From contig NC_135228.1 in the NCBI RefSeq assembly GCF_052324685.1, positions 15,778,611 to 15,842,610 of the forward strand: DNA of 64,000 bases. Reading direction: 5' to 3'. The notes beneath the pieces are model-generated. The model searched no databases. It was given only the letters and a program-made list of their open reading frames with translations, and was not told the DNA's origin. The position numbers and the translations under genes were made by a program. This stretch comes from Brachyhypopomus gauderio (taxonomy: Eukaryota > Chordata > Actinopteri > Gymnotiformes > Hypopomidae). The first letter of the stretch is position 1; each line of letters begins with the position of its first letter. Positions 15,112 through 34,656 of this stretch are shown here, piece after piece.

Positions 15112-15860
15112 GCATGCAGTTACTCACCAGGGGTGGGTTTCCCGAAACGTTCGTAGCGCTAAGTACTTCGTAACCTCGTATGAAACGTATGAGGTTAAGA
15201 AGTACTTAGCGCTAAGAACGTTTCGGGAAACTCACATCAGGACGGCAAGGCTTACCCATGTTTCTTGCTTCAAACACAACTTCAAATACTAACTTGCTGC
15301 TTAATATATCCCACCGATTATTTATTACTAAAACTAATAATAATAGTTTTACCTTTATGAGTTAAACTTCAGACTGCAGTTCAGTTGGTGTAACACAGAT
15401 TAAACTCAATTAATTTTAATTTAAAATGAAAAATTCACTAATGTCATTAATAATTCATTAATAATCATCAATCAATAATCACATTGTCATGTCACAGATA
15501 TCACAATTATTGGAACTAACCCTTCTCAAATGATAAGTGCCCCTTTTTGAAATTGATTTGAAGCAGGTATAAGGAAGCACTCAGAAAATGTACATAACTG
15601 CAAAACTCCACAGTCCATCATCAGATATTTTGGTTAATGAGAAAACAGCAGAATGAAAAAAAAATTAAATCTGCTGTAGGAAAAATTCCAAACACAGGTT
15701 GTACTTTACAAAGAAAAACTACATATCTCTAATTAGTATTTTTGTTATAAATGTAGTAATATGCAAAGAAGGCGTAAATTACCCAGAATGCTTAATCTGT
15801 TGCATTATAGGTTGTATTTATTGTCCGAATATTGAACCGATAACAGTGAAACAAGTTGTC

Positions 15861-15920
<60 letters not shown>

Positions 15921-16050
15921 ATGAGAGTAGTTTACATTTAAATGTAAAACTATATAGCTATTTTCATTTTTTAAATTAAAATAAAATATTATAATTGCTC
16001 TGCTCTGATGAACGATGTACTCTTCCTTACAGAAGTATTTTGCTGCATAA
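9236..16050 (+). CDS. aldh3a2: Fatty aldehyde dehydrogenase (ALDH3 family)
   Basis: The enzyme oxidises long-chain fatty aldehydes to acids with NAD+ at the ER membrane. Coding exons: 9236-9397, 9663-9894, 10924-11009, 11429-11637, 11788-11905, 12052-12193, 12386-12552, 13265-13364, 13651-13889, 16033-16050; all join in frame with GT-AG borders and give 490 residues (human FALDH 485). Seen: GAWNYPW cofactor-site segment, catalytic Glu at about 210 in [10 protein letters not shown], catalytic Cys at about 244 in [21 protein letters not shown], and a C-terminal hydrophobic anchor ([16 protein letters not shown]) followed by KYFAA. A splice acceptor directly before the first ATG implies a non-coding 5' exon. 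The tiny last exon is inferred from acceptor, phase and similarity to the short family tail; reading past the exon 9 donor would instead give 42 other residues to 14015. AATAAA lies at about 17117. Confidence 0.93.
12615..12965. repeat. Probable dispersed repeat in aldh3a2 intron
   Basis: The intron between the exons ending 12552 and starting 13265 holds an A- and CA-rich stretch (CAGGCCAAAACCAGC, then AAACAGGGACAAAAGG) of the type that recurs at 17.2, 20.9 and 30.5 kb. I recognise the style of a common fish non-autonomous repeat but see no clear ends. Confidence 0.3.
14005..14676 (+). mobile_element. Decayed, internally deleted Tc1-like element
   Basis: Both ends carry an inverted pair (CTTTATTAGAGACAC on the left, GTGTCTGTAATAAAG on the right). 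Inside are remnants of a common fish Tc1 transposase (GGGAATGTTTTCTTGGCACA and flanking bases, and CAGCAGGACAAACTG near the second catalytic Asp) with many frameshifts. It lies in the last intron of aldh3a2. Confidence 0.65.
14692..15050. mobile_element. Possible solo LTR or small transposon
   Basis: The segment starts TTGTGATGTGCGCG and ends GACGGTCGTCACAA, so its ends are short inverted repeats in the TG...CA form. It is flanked by ATAT-type sequence that could be a duplication but is too AT-rich to prove it. No coding capacity. A solo LTR is one reading, a small inverted-repeat element another. Confidence 0.3.
15051..15109. repeat. (AC)n microsatellite
   Basis: A run of about 29 AC units between the possible LTR and the foldback element. 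Confidence 0.95.
15133..15235. mobile_element. Foldback (palindromic) MITE
   Basis: A near-perfect inverted repeat of about 103 bp with almost no loop. The left arm starts GTGGGTTTCCCGAAACG and contains TAGCGCTAAGTACTTCG; the right arm is its complement with a few mismatches. Foldback sequences of this kind are dispersed in fish genomes. It lies in the last aldh3a2 intron. Confidence 0.8.
15862..15918. repeat. (AT)n(AG)n compound microsatellite
   Basis: About 16 TA units followed directly by about 10 GA units, in the last intron of aldh3a2, about 115 bp before the last exon. Confidence 0.95.
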
Positions 16051-16675
16051 GAGAGTCCGTTCATCTTGAAGAAAACCACCACGCAGGATTTTGGTCACTT
16101 GACGGTTGATGTCCATGCCTACGTGCAGCTCTTCTTCCCTGATTTAATCTGAATGTTTTAAGGACCTTAAAACCATTTTAAATAATCAGAATCTAATGAA
16201 GGATTTCCAGTGAATTCATGGCATCCATATGAAGTTAATTACAATGAATATTTCCTAATGAAATGATTTCCTAATGTGACGTTTAATGATATCAGCACTT
16301 TATCATTAATTTGCTTCTGTCCGTTAGCTCTGCATGAAGTACAGTTTTTTTAAATATATTTTACCTTGAAAATGGAACACTTTCATGAAGGAAAAGAAAA
16401 CATTTCACTATGATTCAGGGCTTTTTACACTTCATAAACATGATTTGCAAATCTAGTATGCATAAGTGAACAGAGAGGTATGTACTTTTTAAGAATTTTA
16501 TTTTTATCTTTAAAATTGTTCAAAAGACATTTTCTTTTGTGCATAATCAAGGATTTCTGACTAATGTGATGATTGTTGACTAACAATGCTTTAGAAGCTA
16601 AAACATTTAAGGTTTCCAATAAGTTTGACTGAACCGATTGAAAGGAGTTTCCAAAACCAAGGTTAAACTACTGAA

Positions 16676-16677
<2 letters not shown>

Positions 16678-16764
<87 letters not shown>

Positions 16765-16772
16765 CGTGCGTG
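16678..16772. repeat. (TG)n microsatellite in aldh3a2 3' UTR
   Basis: About 41 TG units ending in three TGCG-type units. By the gene model this is inside the 3' untranslated region, which would run to the AATAAA at about 17117. Confidence 0.9.
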
Positions 16773-17224
16773 GGTGTATGGTTCATTTGTTTTTACTCTA
16801 CTGATTTAGCTTGTCAACTTGGTGAATTCAGTTTGGCATGTGAAAGAAGTGGAATCACTAAACTGTTCAGTGCTGCGGCTTCTAGGGCTTTGACAACGTT
16901 TCTGTTTAGAAGTGCTTCACAATGCTGCATAGCAGGGACCTATTAATCACTTCACTTAAAGTACTGTGAGCACTCTGGGATTGTCAATGTATTCAGTGTT
17001 CATTTAAAATTTTACATCTCCATTGTTCTTTCTTTTTTTCAACTTTACTATCACAGTTCCATGTACATGATTTTGGACTGAATTTTATGAAGTAGAAGAA
17101 AATTTTGTAGCTGTAAAATAAACCCCTTTCTGCAGACAGTTGTGTGTTTTGTGCTTTCACATTAAATTGTGTGGCACTGAGCTTAGGTAGCTTATGTCAA
17201 ATCGTGTGAAATTTAATTGAATTT

Positions 17225-17785
17225 TGCTCTCATTGAAGAAATTAATTATGTATGTAACGCTCGCCAGGAACAAATCAGTGGATACGATGCAATCACAGAA
17301 GATATTTAAATTTTTAACTAAACACAAAACGTACGGTTACAGAAATAAGGAGACTACATACAATACATCCAAGGTGAGAAAACTGAAACGATGTAGACTA
17401 GGGAAAGAGACAAACACAAACTTAAACAAGAAACCACAATAAATAATAACACAAGAAATGAACACAGTAACAGAATGAGCTAACACTGATGAAACAAAAA
17501 TAATAGCAATTGAACAAACCATGAACACCATGGATACAACTCCTAATTCCATTAATAATGAGACAAACTAGACAAAACACAGGGTATAAATACACTGGAG
17601 ATCACAATGGAATGACAGCAATAGGTGACAGCAATACCAAGAGGCTGAATTACAAATTGTTAGGAGAGAATATATCAGTAGACAACAAGATCACATGGAA
17701 AACCAAAACAAAAGCACATGGATGAAAAAAAACCGGAAACAAGACATGATTGACAGGTGGGGGTGACTAGACGTGACAGTGTATA
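17225..17785. repeat. Probable dispersed repeat
   Basis: A-rich, low-GC block ending GGGGGTGACTAGACGTGACA. The same sort of ending occurs at about 30.72 kb (CGGGTCCGGAGCTGAAACG then TGACATA), so these may be copies of one fish repeat family. No coding frame of interest. Confidence 0.3.
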
Positions 17786-17789
17786 CAGC

Positions 17790-19050
17790 TTGTGGTAGAT
17801 TTCAGCACTGTCAATACTATATTGTACTGACTACATGTATTCACTACATATACTCTATTCAAATGATGCAACTCTTCATATGACTTACTTCTACATAGAA
17901 ATTTCAAGTTATTTTACTGCTAAACAAAAACCACCCCCTCGGACTCCAGAATTATTATTCAGTTTTATGGCATATTATTCATAATTCATATGATTTATTC
18001 AAGATCAGCATTCAAAATAATTAAAAAAGTAACGTGTGGAGAATGAGGAATACAGACTTTAAAATGCCAAATTGTCCCTACTGAGTCATTACACTTTAAA
18101 CATAACAAAGACAACTCAGACTTGCTAGGTCACTTCTGAAACAGGAAGCACAGTACGAAGAATGACTCCTGCAGTGAGCATAGTCCAACATTGCACCATG
18201 GGAACTTCCTGCAGTATCCACAAATTAGCTTTGTTGCCACTCTGGTGTTTGCTGTTCTACATTAGTTAATTATTTGGATAAATGTTTTCTCTTCATTGTT
18301 TTCCTTTGGTCATAAAGTAAGGTCAAACCATATCCCTGTGAAGAATGAGGAAGTAAAACCAGTTCTGCAAGTTGAAACTCGTTTCGATGAGACCATTCAT
18401 CAAAGCCCCACACATGTATTTTAAGAGTCTATATCATAATTGTAATTTGATGTGTATTTATGATAAAAAAATATATATCCTTTAGTCAGAATATTTAAAT
18501 CAGCATTACTCACATGTAGACTGATCACTTTCAAAATTCTTGTTTAATAATAATAATTCCCCAATTCTTGAAAACACACATTTACACACTCTTGCGCGCG
18601 CGGCATTCCAAACTGACATAGTTTCTGTAGGTGTAATGGGTGTGAGTGAGTGAATTAACAGATATTACCTACCTACCTATCTGTTAACTGCCCAAAATTA
18701 AGATCAAGATTGTCTAATTGTCATGCTTGCTGTGCCGTTGTCATGTTATTGTTATGTTAAGTGAAATGTGTGTTGGATTAATGGATGAAGACGTGGCTCC
18801 TCCTCCTGGATTAGAGGGGGACAGTGTACAAAACCCTTTTCTCCAGACACCTTGATTCCGGAAATGTCACGCAGCAACCTCGCGCTACACTTTCTGAGAG
18901 AAGATTTAAACGATAAAGAAGACGTTAGCGAGTTATTAATTCACTTAGTGGCTTTTGTGTTTTTCCCGAAGAAAGCTGACAAGGCAGTTTAAACTTTTAA
19001 ATCTGGACTCTGCTTTTTTTTGGACTATTCAGCCCGAAGCGATAAAAACA
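17790..19050. other. Intergenic region and traf4 promoter side
   Basis: Low-GC sequence to about 18.8 kb with no gene recognised. The last 200 bp before the traf4 ATG contain several CpGs (AACCTCGCGCTACAC) and probably hold its 5' untranslated region. Confidence 0.4.
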
Positions 19051-19052
19051 TT

Positions 19053-26417
<7,365 letters not shown>

Positions 26418-26659
26418 GCTGAACTTGAGGCATATAGGATTTAAAATGGAAAGTCTTTGTGACTTTGAGTATAACCATTTGTACTTGCAAGCCAATATAT
26501 GGGAAAAAGGTGTCAGAGACTGGTAGAGCTGAGGAAAGTAAATATAAATAGAACAAGGAAAAGGACAGACTGAAAAATATATAGAAAACATTTGTACTAC
26601 TGAGCCACTTACTCATCAGAGATGGGAGTCTAAGTCCTTTAGAAGATGAGTCTAATAAA

Positions 26660-28240
26660 AAAAGGTAACACTTTACTGAAGGCTGCTATTTAGACAGCTA
26701 ACTGACACCTGCACAAGCCTTTCATAGCAACTGCCATAAAAGCTGCTCACATATTCTGGTGATTTTTGGGTGAAATTAGGATTCCTCATAACTGGAGTGA
26801 CATGACATCATGTCATTTTAATGGCTGAGTTTACAGCTTTTTACAGAGTTTTACAGCAGTGTTTTTTGGTATGTAAATGTGTCAATGCTGATGATGACCA
26901 CTTGCCAAATGATCCTGTTGGCAAAACTGAACAACAACATCACAGACTTCACAAAGATACTCTGTAGTAGCTTATGTAACATAACATTGTAACAAAAGTG
27001 CTGTGTAGCAAATATTTAATACATTCACTTGAGTAGAATTTTGTACAGAGTTTGTACAGCACTTTGGTCAACAACTATTAGAAATAAAATGTATTCACTT
27101 AATAGTATCAATAGCATTAGAAATACATCAGCTGTACTTCCATGTTTTTGACGACCCGTTTCATTAAACCACCAGTTGAAAATGACATGAGAATCTTCCG
27201 GTAGATCTTCTTCTATGGTGTGCTGTAGCTCACATTTAAGGCTGACGTGTTTGATAATGATGAGGAGGATAATTAGCCTGGATCCTGCTTCTCAATGCTC
27301 AGCATCTCCTTTGGACTCCGTCCACGTTCACCACTGGATTTTCATTGTATCTATAATGCCATAACACCACATGTTTGCTTCCTGCTCACTACATATGGTC
27401 TCACAATATCTTTGGACCCTGGCAGCCAAGCCGTCTCTGTCTGTAACCCTAATCAGAGTATTAGATGGGAAGGGGACACCCTTGGCATATTCTTTTTTAG
27501 GATAAGTCAAATAGCCATATTACGTGTTTTGTGTGGACAGCCCTTTTTAAATGATTCAGCATGCATTTTAGTAAGGGGTACAATTATGAATTTGGCTATT
27601 TAAAAAAAATAAAATTCTGAACAGAACCAATCAGGCTCAGATGTCTCACTCCACACAGCAGTCTTGCTCGCGATTGTGTGGCATAGGATATACAGTATCT
27701 ACATTTCTCAGATAATGTCAGGGAGATTGAGTCCTTTGAGGCAGACACCCCAATTACCAGAAGTCAGAGCAGAAAGAGATGACAGTTTATTAGGTATGTC
27801 CATGTAAGTGTGTAAATGAGGGATCTACTGTATAATGTGCAAGGATGGCAGATTTGTGGTAGCACAGCTAAATAAGTAGAGCCTGAAAGAAACACATGCC
27901 TGAGAGCTCCCAAGAACACCAGCACCCCTGCACAGTGACGGCATCATAACATCCACGTTTACCATAACTCCCCACGCCTGTGAACAAACACTGTGTCTGA
28001 ATCTTGAATATTGACATCAAGGTTATTGCATAGCGTGGGAGCTTTATAAGATGAGGCACGCTGTGGTAGATTTCCTTATTCAAGATGTTAATAAAACACC
28101 TGCAGCTTTTGATATAAGAAGATGCGGCAGATCATAATGTACCAGGAATTCACTGTGGGGCAAGTACTGTAGTAGTGGGGCAGCTGATCAGTGCTTTGTT
28201 GGTCATTCGAAGTATTTTATAGTGAATAGAACATTTCAGT
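26660..28240. other. Intergenic, no gene recognised
   Basis: Between the traf4 polyadenylation signal and the first LINE fragment. Short open frames here show no known domain or coding pattern. Confidence 0.5.
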
Positions 28241-28244
28241 AGGA

Positions 28245-28525
28245 TCCATATATGCAGTATAGATAAGAGATAAGAGTAATATGAGTAAGAATGGCTAATG
28301 CATTTTGAACAAACTGAAGCTTGTTTGTATTCTTGCAGGTACATCCAGATAGTAAAAGGTATTACAGTGATCCAATCTAGAAGTGATAAATGCATGGACT
28401 AGCTTTTTAGCATTATGTAAAGATAATATGTTCCTAATCTTTGCAATGTTCCTGAGGTGGGAAAGACTGAATAAAGTATTATTTGTGTTGAGTTGTATCA
28501 AATGTTGATTATGGCGCCTCACTGT
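28245..28525 (-). mobile_element. L2/CR1-group LINE fragment
   Basis: The minus strand reads SLSHLRNIAKIRNILSLHNA then KLVHAFITSRLDHCNTFYY, the conserved reverse transcriptase C-terminal motif of fish L2-type LINEs. The fragment has frameshifts and its upstream edge runs straight into the minisatellite that follows. Confidence 0.7.
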
Positions 28526-28529
28526 AAAC

Positions 28530-29178
28530 CAGCCCACACACAGCTCTGTCACTGAAGAAAGAGCTGTAGAGAGTGGGAGGAGAACAGCCCACACACAGCT
28601 CTGTCACTGAAGGAAGAGCTGTAGAGAGTGGGAGGAGAACAGCCCACACACAGCTCTGTCACTACTGAAGGAAGAGCTGTAGAGAGTGGGAGGAGAACAG
28701 CCCACACACAGCTCTGTCACTACTGAAGGAAGAGCTGTAGAGAGTGGGAGGAGAACAGTCTACACGCAGCACTGTCACTACTGAAGGAAGAGCTGTAGAG
28801 AGTGGGAGGAGAACAGTCTACACGCAGCACTGTCACTACTGAAGGAAGAGCTGTAGAGAGTGGGAGGAGAACAGTCTACACGCAGCACTGTCACTACTGA
28901 AGGAAGAGCTGTAGAGAGTGGGAGGAGAACAGCCCACACACAGCTCTGTCACTGATGGAAGAGCTGTAGAGAGTGGGAGGAGAACAGCCCACACACAGCT
29001 CTGTCACTACTGAAGGAAGAGCTGTAGAGAGTGGGAGGAGAACAGCCCACACACAGCTCTGTCACTACTGAAGGAAGAGCTGTAGAGAGTGGGAGGAGAA
29101 CAGTCTACACGCAGCACTGTCACTACTGAAGGAAGAGCTGTAGAGAGTGGGAGGAGAACAGTCTACACGCAGCACTGG
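28530..29178. repeat. 58-bp minisatellite, about 11 copies
   Basis: The unit runs from CAGCCCACACACAGCTCTGT to AGAGAGTGGGAGGAGAA. Two versions alternate in blocks: C type (CAGCCCACACACAGCTCTG) and T type (CAGTCTACACGCAGCACTG), in the order C C C C T T T C C C T T, the last being partial. C-type units contain CAGCTCT and AGAGCTG, which can pair as a small hairpin; the T type breaks the pairing. Some copies lack TAC (55 bp). Confidence 0.95.
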
Positions 29179-29279
29179 AAGAGCCAACTGGGGCAGAAAT
29201 TAGGTTCTAAACTCATCATAACTGGACCACCAAGACAAACCATGGTAGACTTACAGGTAATCAGACTTACATGTTTGTT

Positions 29280-29750
29280 TTTAAGTTTGAGTCTTTATTG
29301 TCATTGTCACAATTGTAACGAAATTTAAAAGTGCTCTCCAGTCAGTGCATCATTCTAAATATAATTTTGGTTAAAAAAGAGAAAGAGAATAGAATAAATA
29401 GAAACATGTAACAGCTTTGCAACATACCTAAAACACACATTCACATCATTGCATAAAAACAAAATGGACATACATCAACAGACAAGCATGCTTTTTGAAC
29501 CATTACGCATTGCTGTATTGAGGGTTGTTATTGCAGTTGGAAAAAAATATGCTCGTGTCTTTTTGTCCTTGCATTAATTGATCTGTGCTGTCTGCCTGAA
29601 GGCAACAGTTAAAATAGGGAGTCACCGGGATGGTATGTGTCCTTTATAATGTACTGGGCTTTTTTGAGTCAGCAGGAACTGTGTGGTTGTTCCAGTGTGG
29701 GGAGACAATCTTTTTGACGGTGTTGATAACTCTCTGCATGCATACTTAAT
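29280..29750. mobile_element. Probable LINE 3' region or related repeat
   Basis: Contains TTTGAGTCTTTATTGTCATT and AACGAAATTTAAAAGTGC, a phrase that begins many fish LINE-derived repeats (read as the 3' end on the opposite strand), followed by sequence resembling their 3' region. No open frame of useful length. Ends are uncertain. Confidence 0.35.
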
Positions 29751-30479
29751 CAATACATTTCAATGTCTCTCTTTGGATTTCATGTTGGCTGCTCCCAGAC
29801 CCCTCTCCTCCAGGTCCTCCATGACTCATTCTGGGTCTTAAAGAGAGTCCATCCAGGGTCACACATCTCTTCCTGAAACTCCTCACAAGGTATGCATCTC
29901 AGAAATTAGTGTTTGTGGTTGGTAAGATGATGAACAATGGTGATATCATCACAAAACAACTAAATGTAGAGATGGCGAAGAGATATTAAAGCCAGGCACG
30001 TCAGAGAAGCAGATTTCTCAGGAAAGGAGACCTAATTTGTATTATTGCATACCACGGCATCAGCAAGCACACAGGCACAGGTGTGAAGTTGTTCATCTGT
30101 GTGTTCTGTTAACTGCCATTATGCTAATAATAGGGACCAGCAAACAAGCTTTACAAAACTAGCTCTCTGATTTATTACACATCTACAGTTTGGTTTGTAC
30201 ACGTTTATTTGCATGCCATTATGTTTATGTAACACCCCAGGAATGTTCAAACATTTTGTTGAGATATCTCTGGAAGACCAGTTTTCAGGGTTTGCTGGTG
30301 AATGTGTGTCTGCCTCTGAGCCTCCGTACAATAGGACATATCTGGATCAGCTGTAGTGGGAGTGAAGCTGTGGGTATCCAAACCACCTCCGTTATTCCTC
30401 TCAGTGATGAGGACTATGAGGATCATCCATTATCACTGAGGATTTTAAATGTACTCAATGTTGTTGCTCATTATTGTCT

Positions 30480-30740
30480 AGGGGCAAGCACAAAAACAGT
30501 CAACTCACGGAGGCACGAACTTAAGACAAAGACGAGCACGAGACATTGCGCGAACGCACATTAAATAAGTGCAGAACACATTCCTCAGTGATCACAAGAC
30601 GAGGCACAGGTGAGACCAACAAACACGCTCACTAACGACCTACACCCACGGAACTACAAACATGGACATAACTGCACGCAGACGACGTAACAACACGCCC
30701 ACAAGGACGGGTCCGGAGCTGAAACGTGACATATGGACAA
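30480..30740. repeat. Probable dispersed repeat
   Basis: CA- and CG-rich block ending GGACGGGTCCGGAGCTGAAA then CGTGACATA, resembling the ending of the block at 17.2-17.8 kb. More CpG-rich than its surroundings, which suggests a younger insertion. Confidence 0.35.
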
Positions 30741-30819
30741 TAAGATTAAGCCGATCTTTAGAACCCAGGCGCAGTGTTGTGCCAGTTAGCACTAAAAATG
30801 AATTACTTCAAAGTTAATA

Positions 30820-32425
30820 ATAATAATAAATAATAAATCTGTTTTATATAGCGCTTTTCTTAGTACTCAAAGTCGCTTTACAGTAATTTCACACAAAAAT
30901 TCACGTACAAACATACACACAAAAAAAAGAAAGAAAACAAAACGGAAAGATAGGGTAATGACTTAAGTGTTATATGCAGACTGGAAAAGGTGGGTCTTGA
31001 GGTTATGTTTGAAGGAGTGCAGAGAATCAGAGTTTCGGATGGTCAGGGGTAGAGAGTTCCAGAGGGTGGGGGCAGCAATGGCAAAAGCCCTGTCGCCAAT
31101 GGACCTGTGTTTGGTGGAGGTAGTAGGAGTGAGGAGGTTGGCATCTGCAGAGCGGAGTTTGCGGGTGGGGGCGTGACGGTGCAGGAGATCTGATAGGTAT
31201 GAAGGGGCAAGGTTGTTGAGGGCCTTGTAGGTAAAGAGGAGGATCTTGAAGTGTATGCGTTGTTTTATGGGAAGCCAGTGAAGTTGACGAAGGACAGGGG
31301 TGATGTGTTGTCTGGGGGGGGGAGCCGGTGAGGAGTCGGGCAGCAGAGTTTTGAACATATTGTAGTTTTTGAAGAACAGAGGAGGGGAGACCATACAGAA
31401 TGCTGTTACAGTAGTCGAGTCTGGAGGTGATAAAAGCATGAACTAATGTCTCTGCAGCAGAGGTGGGAAGAGTGGATCGCAGACGCGCTATGTTGCGTAG
31501 GTGGAAGAAGGATGTTTTGACTACATGGTTGATGTGAGATTTGAAAGAAAGTGTGGGGTCCATATAAATCCCAAGGTTTCTGACTAGGGGGGAAGGAGTG
31601 ACAGAGTGGCCGTCAATATCGAGAGTGAGATTTTGGCAGGTGGGGAGGCTGGATTTTGGACCGAAAATAATGATCTCTGTTTTATTACTGTTTAGTTTGA
31701 GAAAGTTATGAGTCATCCAGTTTTTGATGTCTGTAAGGCAGCAGGTGAGGGTGGCGAGAATGGCAGGAGAGATGGTTTTTGTGGTGATGTAGAGTTGAGT
31801 ATCATCAGCGTAGCAGTGAAATTTGAGGCCATGGCGACGTATGATGAGTCCGAGAGGAAGTATGTACAGAATGAAGAGGATGGGACCCAGAACTGAGCCT
31901 TGAGGGACACCGTGTACGACAGGGTTGGTGTGGGATTTGTGTTGGTTGATGGTGATGTATTGGAATCTGTCAGACAGGTAGGATTTGAACCAGGCGAGGG
32001 CGGTGTTGGTGATGCCGATCGATTCGAGTCGATTCAGAAGGATAGAGTGTTTTACTGTGTCAAAAGCAGCACTGAGGTCAAGGAGGAGGAGGATGGTGAG
32101 AGAGCCAGAGTCAGAAGAAAGCAGAAGGTCATTTATAACTTTCAGTAGGGCCGTTTCGGTGCTATGGTGGGTGCGGAAACCGGACTGGAATGTTTCGTAC
32201 AGGTTATTTGAGCGAAGGTGGATCTTGAGTTGGTTTGCAACGGCTCTTTCCAGTAGTTTTGACAGAAAGGTGAGGTTTGAGATGGGTCTGTAATTATTGA
32301 GGTCCTCCGGGTCAATGCCGGGTTTTTTAAGAAGAGGAGTGATGGCCGCAAGTTTGAGAGGTGAAGGTACTGTGCCAGAGGTGAGGGAGGAGTTTATGAT
32401 ATCTGTGATTAAGTTCAGTTCATAC
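30820..32425 (-). mobile_element. L2/CR1-group LINE, 5' truncated
   Basis: On the minus strand the segment carries the last part of a reverse transcriptase ORF: LKLNSNKTEIIIFGPKSSLP, LVRNLGIYMDPTLSFKSHIN, then LVHAFITSRLDYCNSILYGL and HITPVLRQLHWLPIKQRIHF. Two frames are needed (one frameshift near 31310-31330, next to a G run). The 3' end lies at the left (AGCGCTTTTCTTAGTACTC complement) followed by an AAT-type tail at about 30818-30840. The 5' part including the endonuclease is missing. Confidence 0.85.
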
Positions 32426-32429
32426 TAAT

Positions 32430-34640
32430 GAAAATTATTTAGTTTGCGTTCATAGTTCAGTTTGTAAAATACTGCAGATTGCCCACAACATGCTTGTCCA
32501 ATTCTTTTTTTGGAAAACAAAGGCAGCAGGTCCCTTACAAAATCATGTGATCTTTATTTAGGTTGAATTAACTTTGTTGTATGGTAGTTCTTGATTTCTT
32601 GTACTCATCAATAAGTCTCGTTTATTCGGCGAGACCACGATGCTTCAACACTATATGTCATTTTAAATTTGATGTGACTGGTCCAAAGTTGTTTTTTTCA
32701 GATCAGATGCACACAATTTGCATAAATAATGTGGGTTTCTTTTCCATCTGAGTCCACACGTGTGTTCATAACGTATTTAGATGCTCAAACAAACCAGCAT
32801 CAGCAGTTATGTTGTTTATGCTAGCAATGGATATGGGCTATGTGTCATATGGCGTGCAGTTAAACGTCATAAAAGAGTCATAAAACCCTTGGATTTATGT
32901 TCACTGTTTATAAACTGAACAATTCAAGTTCAGAATTCACAAAAATATTAATATTTTTAATCAATGGTTGTGTTACAATAGCTGTATTATTCTCCAATTA
33001 AGACACATTAATTAATGCATTTTGCGCATTAAGTACCGGTAAATGTTTTATATTCATTAAAACATTCATTGTTTTTTATACTAATATTACTGGTAGTATT
33101 AAGGCCTATTCACACAAGGCGTTTTTTTTCAGATTCTGTCACGAAATTTCAATATGCTTTTAACTGTTCAACTAAAAAAATATATCAGAGACTCATGGAA
33201 ACACATGGTCTTATGATTATGCAATGAAAGCTAGCTAGCTAATAGTTTATATTTCTTCTCCGATCAGAACAGACAAGGAACTGTTTATTTGCTTCTATTC
33301 TTATGTTCACTGTGTTGCTTGTTATCTATGTTTTGTGCTCTGCCACAAACAAGATGAATAGTTCTGCTGCCCTGACATCCATTCATTTGGACTGCACTCT
33401 GGTTGGTCAACCCGATGTTTTTGTGCCACAAACTTTTGAATAAAAAAATAAGAGAAAGGAGGACACTACTTTCTCCACTACTTCAAACACAGAAGCAGTT
33501 TATGGTAAATTTTCAATAAATCTGTAGTTGTTCATTGTAATTCTATTGACCTGCAATGGGTTATTTGAATGTCAACATTTTTACTTCTCTCAGTTTTTCA
33601 GCCATGAATATGTATTTTTATAGGACACTACAATTCAGTCGTTTCCAGTTTTCATGCTCATTGAAATGTGATCTACAGCACCTTCATTAGGACTACCAGG
33701 ACGTTCTCAAAAAGCAATTTGAAGTGTTAGGTCAAATACACTCAGTATGATGAAGATGGCTGCCACCTACTTTACTATAAGCATCTTGTGATGGAGATCA
33801 TTGCAGTTAGTACAGATGGCAGACAGTACAGACGGACCATGTGAAACTTCATGTGAAGCCCTCATGAGTTGATGTGTCCCTCAATGAAAGGTGTATATGT
33901 GAGGGATACAAATAACACTAACACAATTACAGATATGACCAGATAAATATTATTTTTACATGTAAGGGTCACTGCTGGGTTGAGTATGGTCACTTCATAT
34001 ATTAAAGAAAAAAAGTAGTATTTGCAGTTAAAAGAAAAATCAAAGTACATTGATTTAGAACATACTGTTGTATCAAAATGTGCTGTTGGAACAGCTTCAC
34101 CATAGGTCAGTAGCGTCCTCTGGTGACAGTCATGATTTTGCATCACTATGTATTGTCATGATGCATTGTTACACCCCTAGTGTTTACCAGTAGTAACACA
34201 GTGTATGTGAGGTAGGAATGAAACCAATGTAATGCTGTTTCTTATATGACGATAAAGTAAAAACATTAGAGACGTACATCATAATTTACTCACTGTGCCA
34301 AAGCATAGATTAAAATATGATTGGTGTTTTTATACTTCTAGTGCACAAAAGGGTGCATGTTGACCTTTTTATCAGTTGGTTAAAAAGCAGTATATTGTAT
34401 TTTTTAAAGAGAACTTGCATTGCTAAGCTCAAAAAAGTCAATTTGAATGTTTTATCACAAGTATGTAAGTAATTCATACACAATTTTTTGAGTTAACAAA
34501 ATGTTTTTTATATTATAGTGCTATACTATGTGTAAGTGTATGAAAATTACTGATATAGATTCAATCATTATGATTTGGAACAAACACACAGTTAAATGCC
34601 TGTTTATAGATAATAAGGTTTAATAGGAATTTGGAGAGCT
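32430..34640. other. No gene recognised
   Basis: AT-rich sequence without clear repeats or coding signal. It lies downstream of the candidate mini-exon gene on the minus strand. Confidence 0.5.
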
Positions 34641-34656
34641 GTTTCTTGTAAAAGCT

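Noticed and set aside
16638-16946. Cysteine/valine-rich small protein
   Set aside because: The frame is produced by the TG microsatellite; the same applies at 2027-2264, 14974-15156 and 23643-24082.
30967-32293. Plus-strand open frames over the LINE at 30.8-32.4 kb
   Set aside because: They are antisense to recognisable reverse transcriptase motifs.
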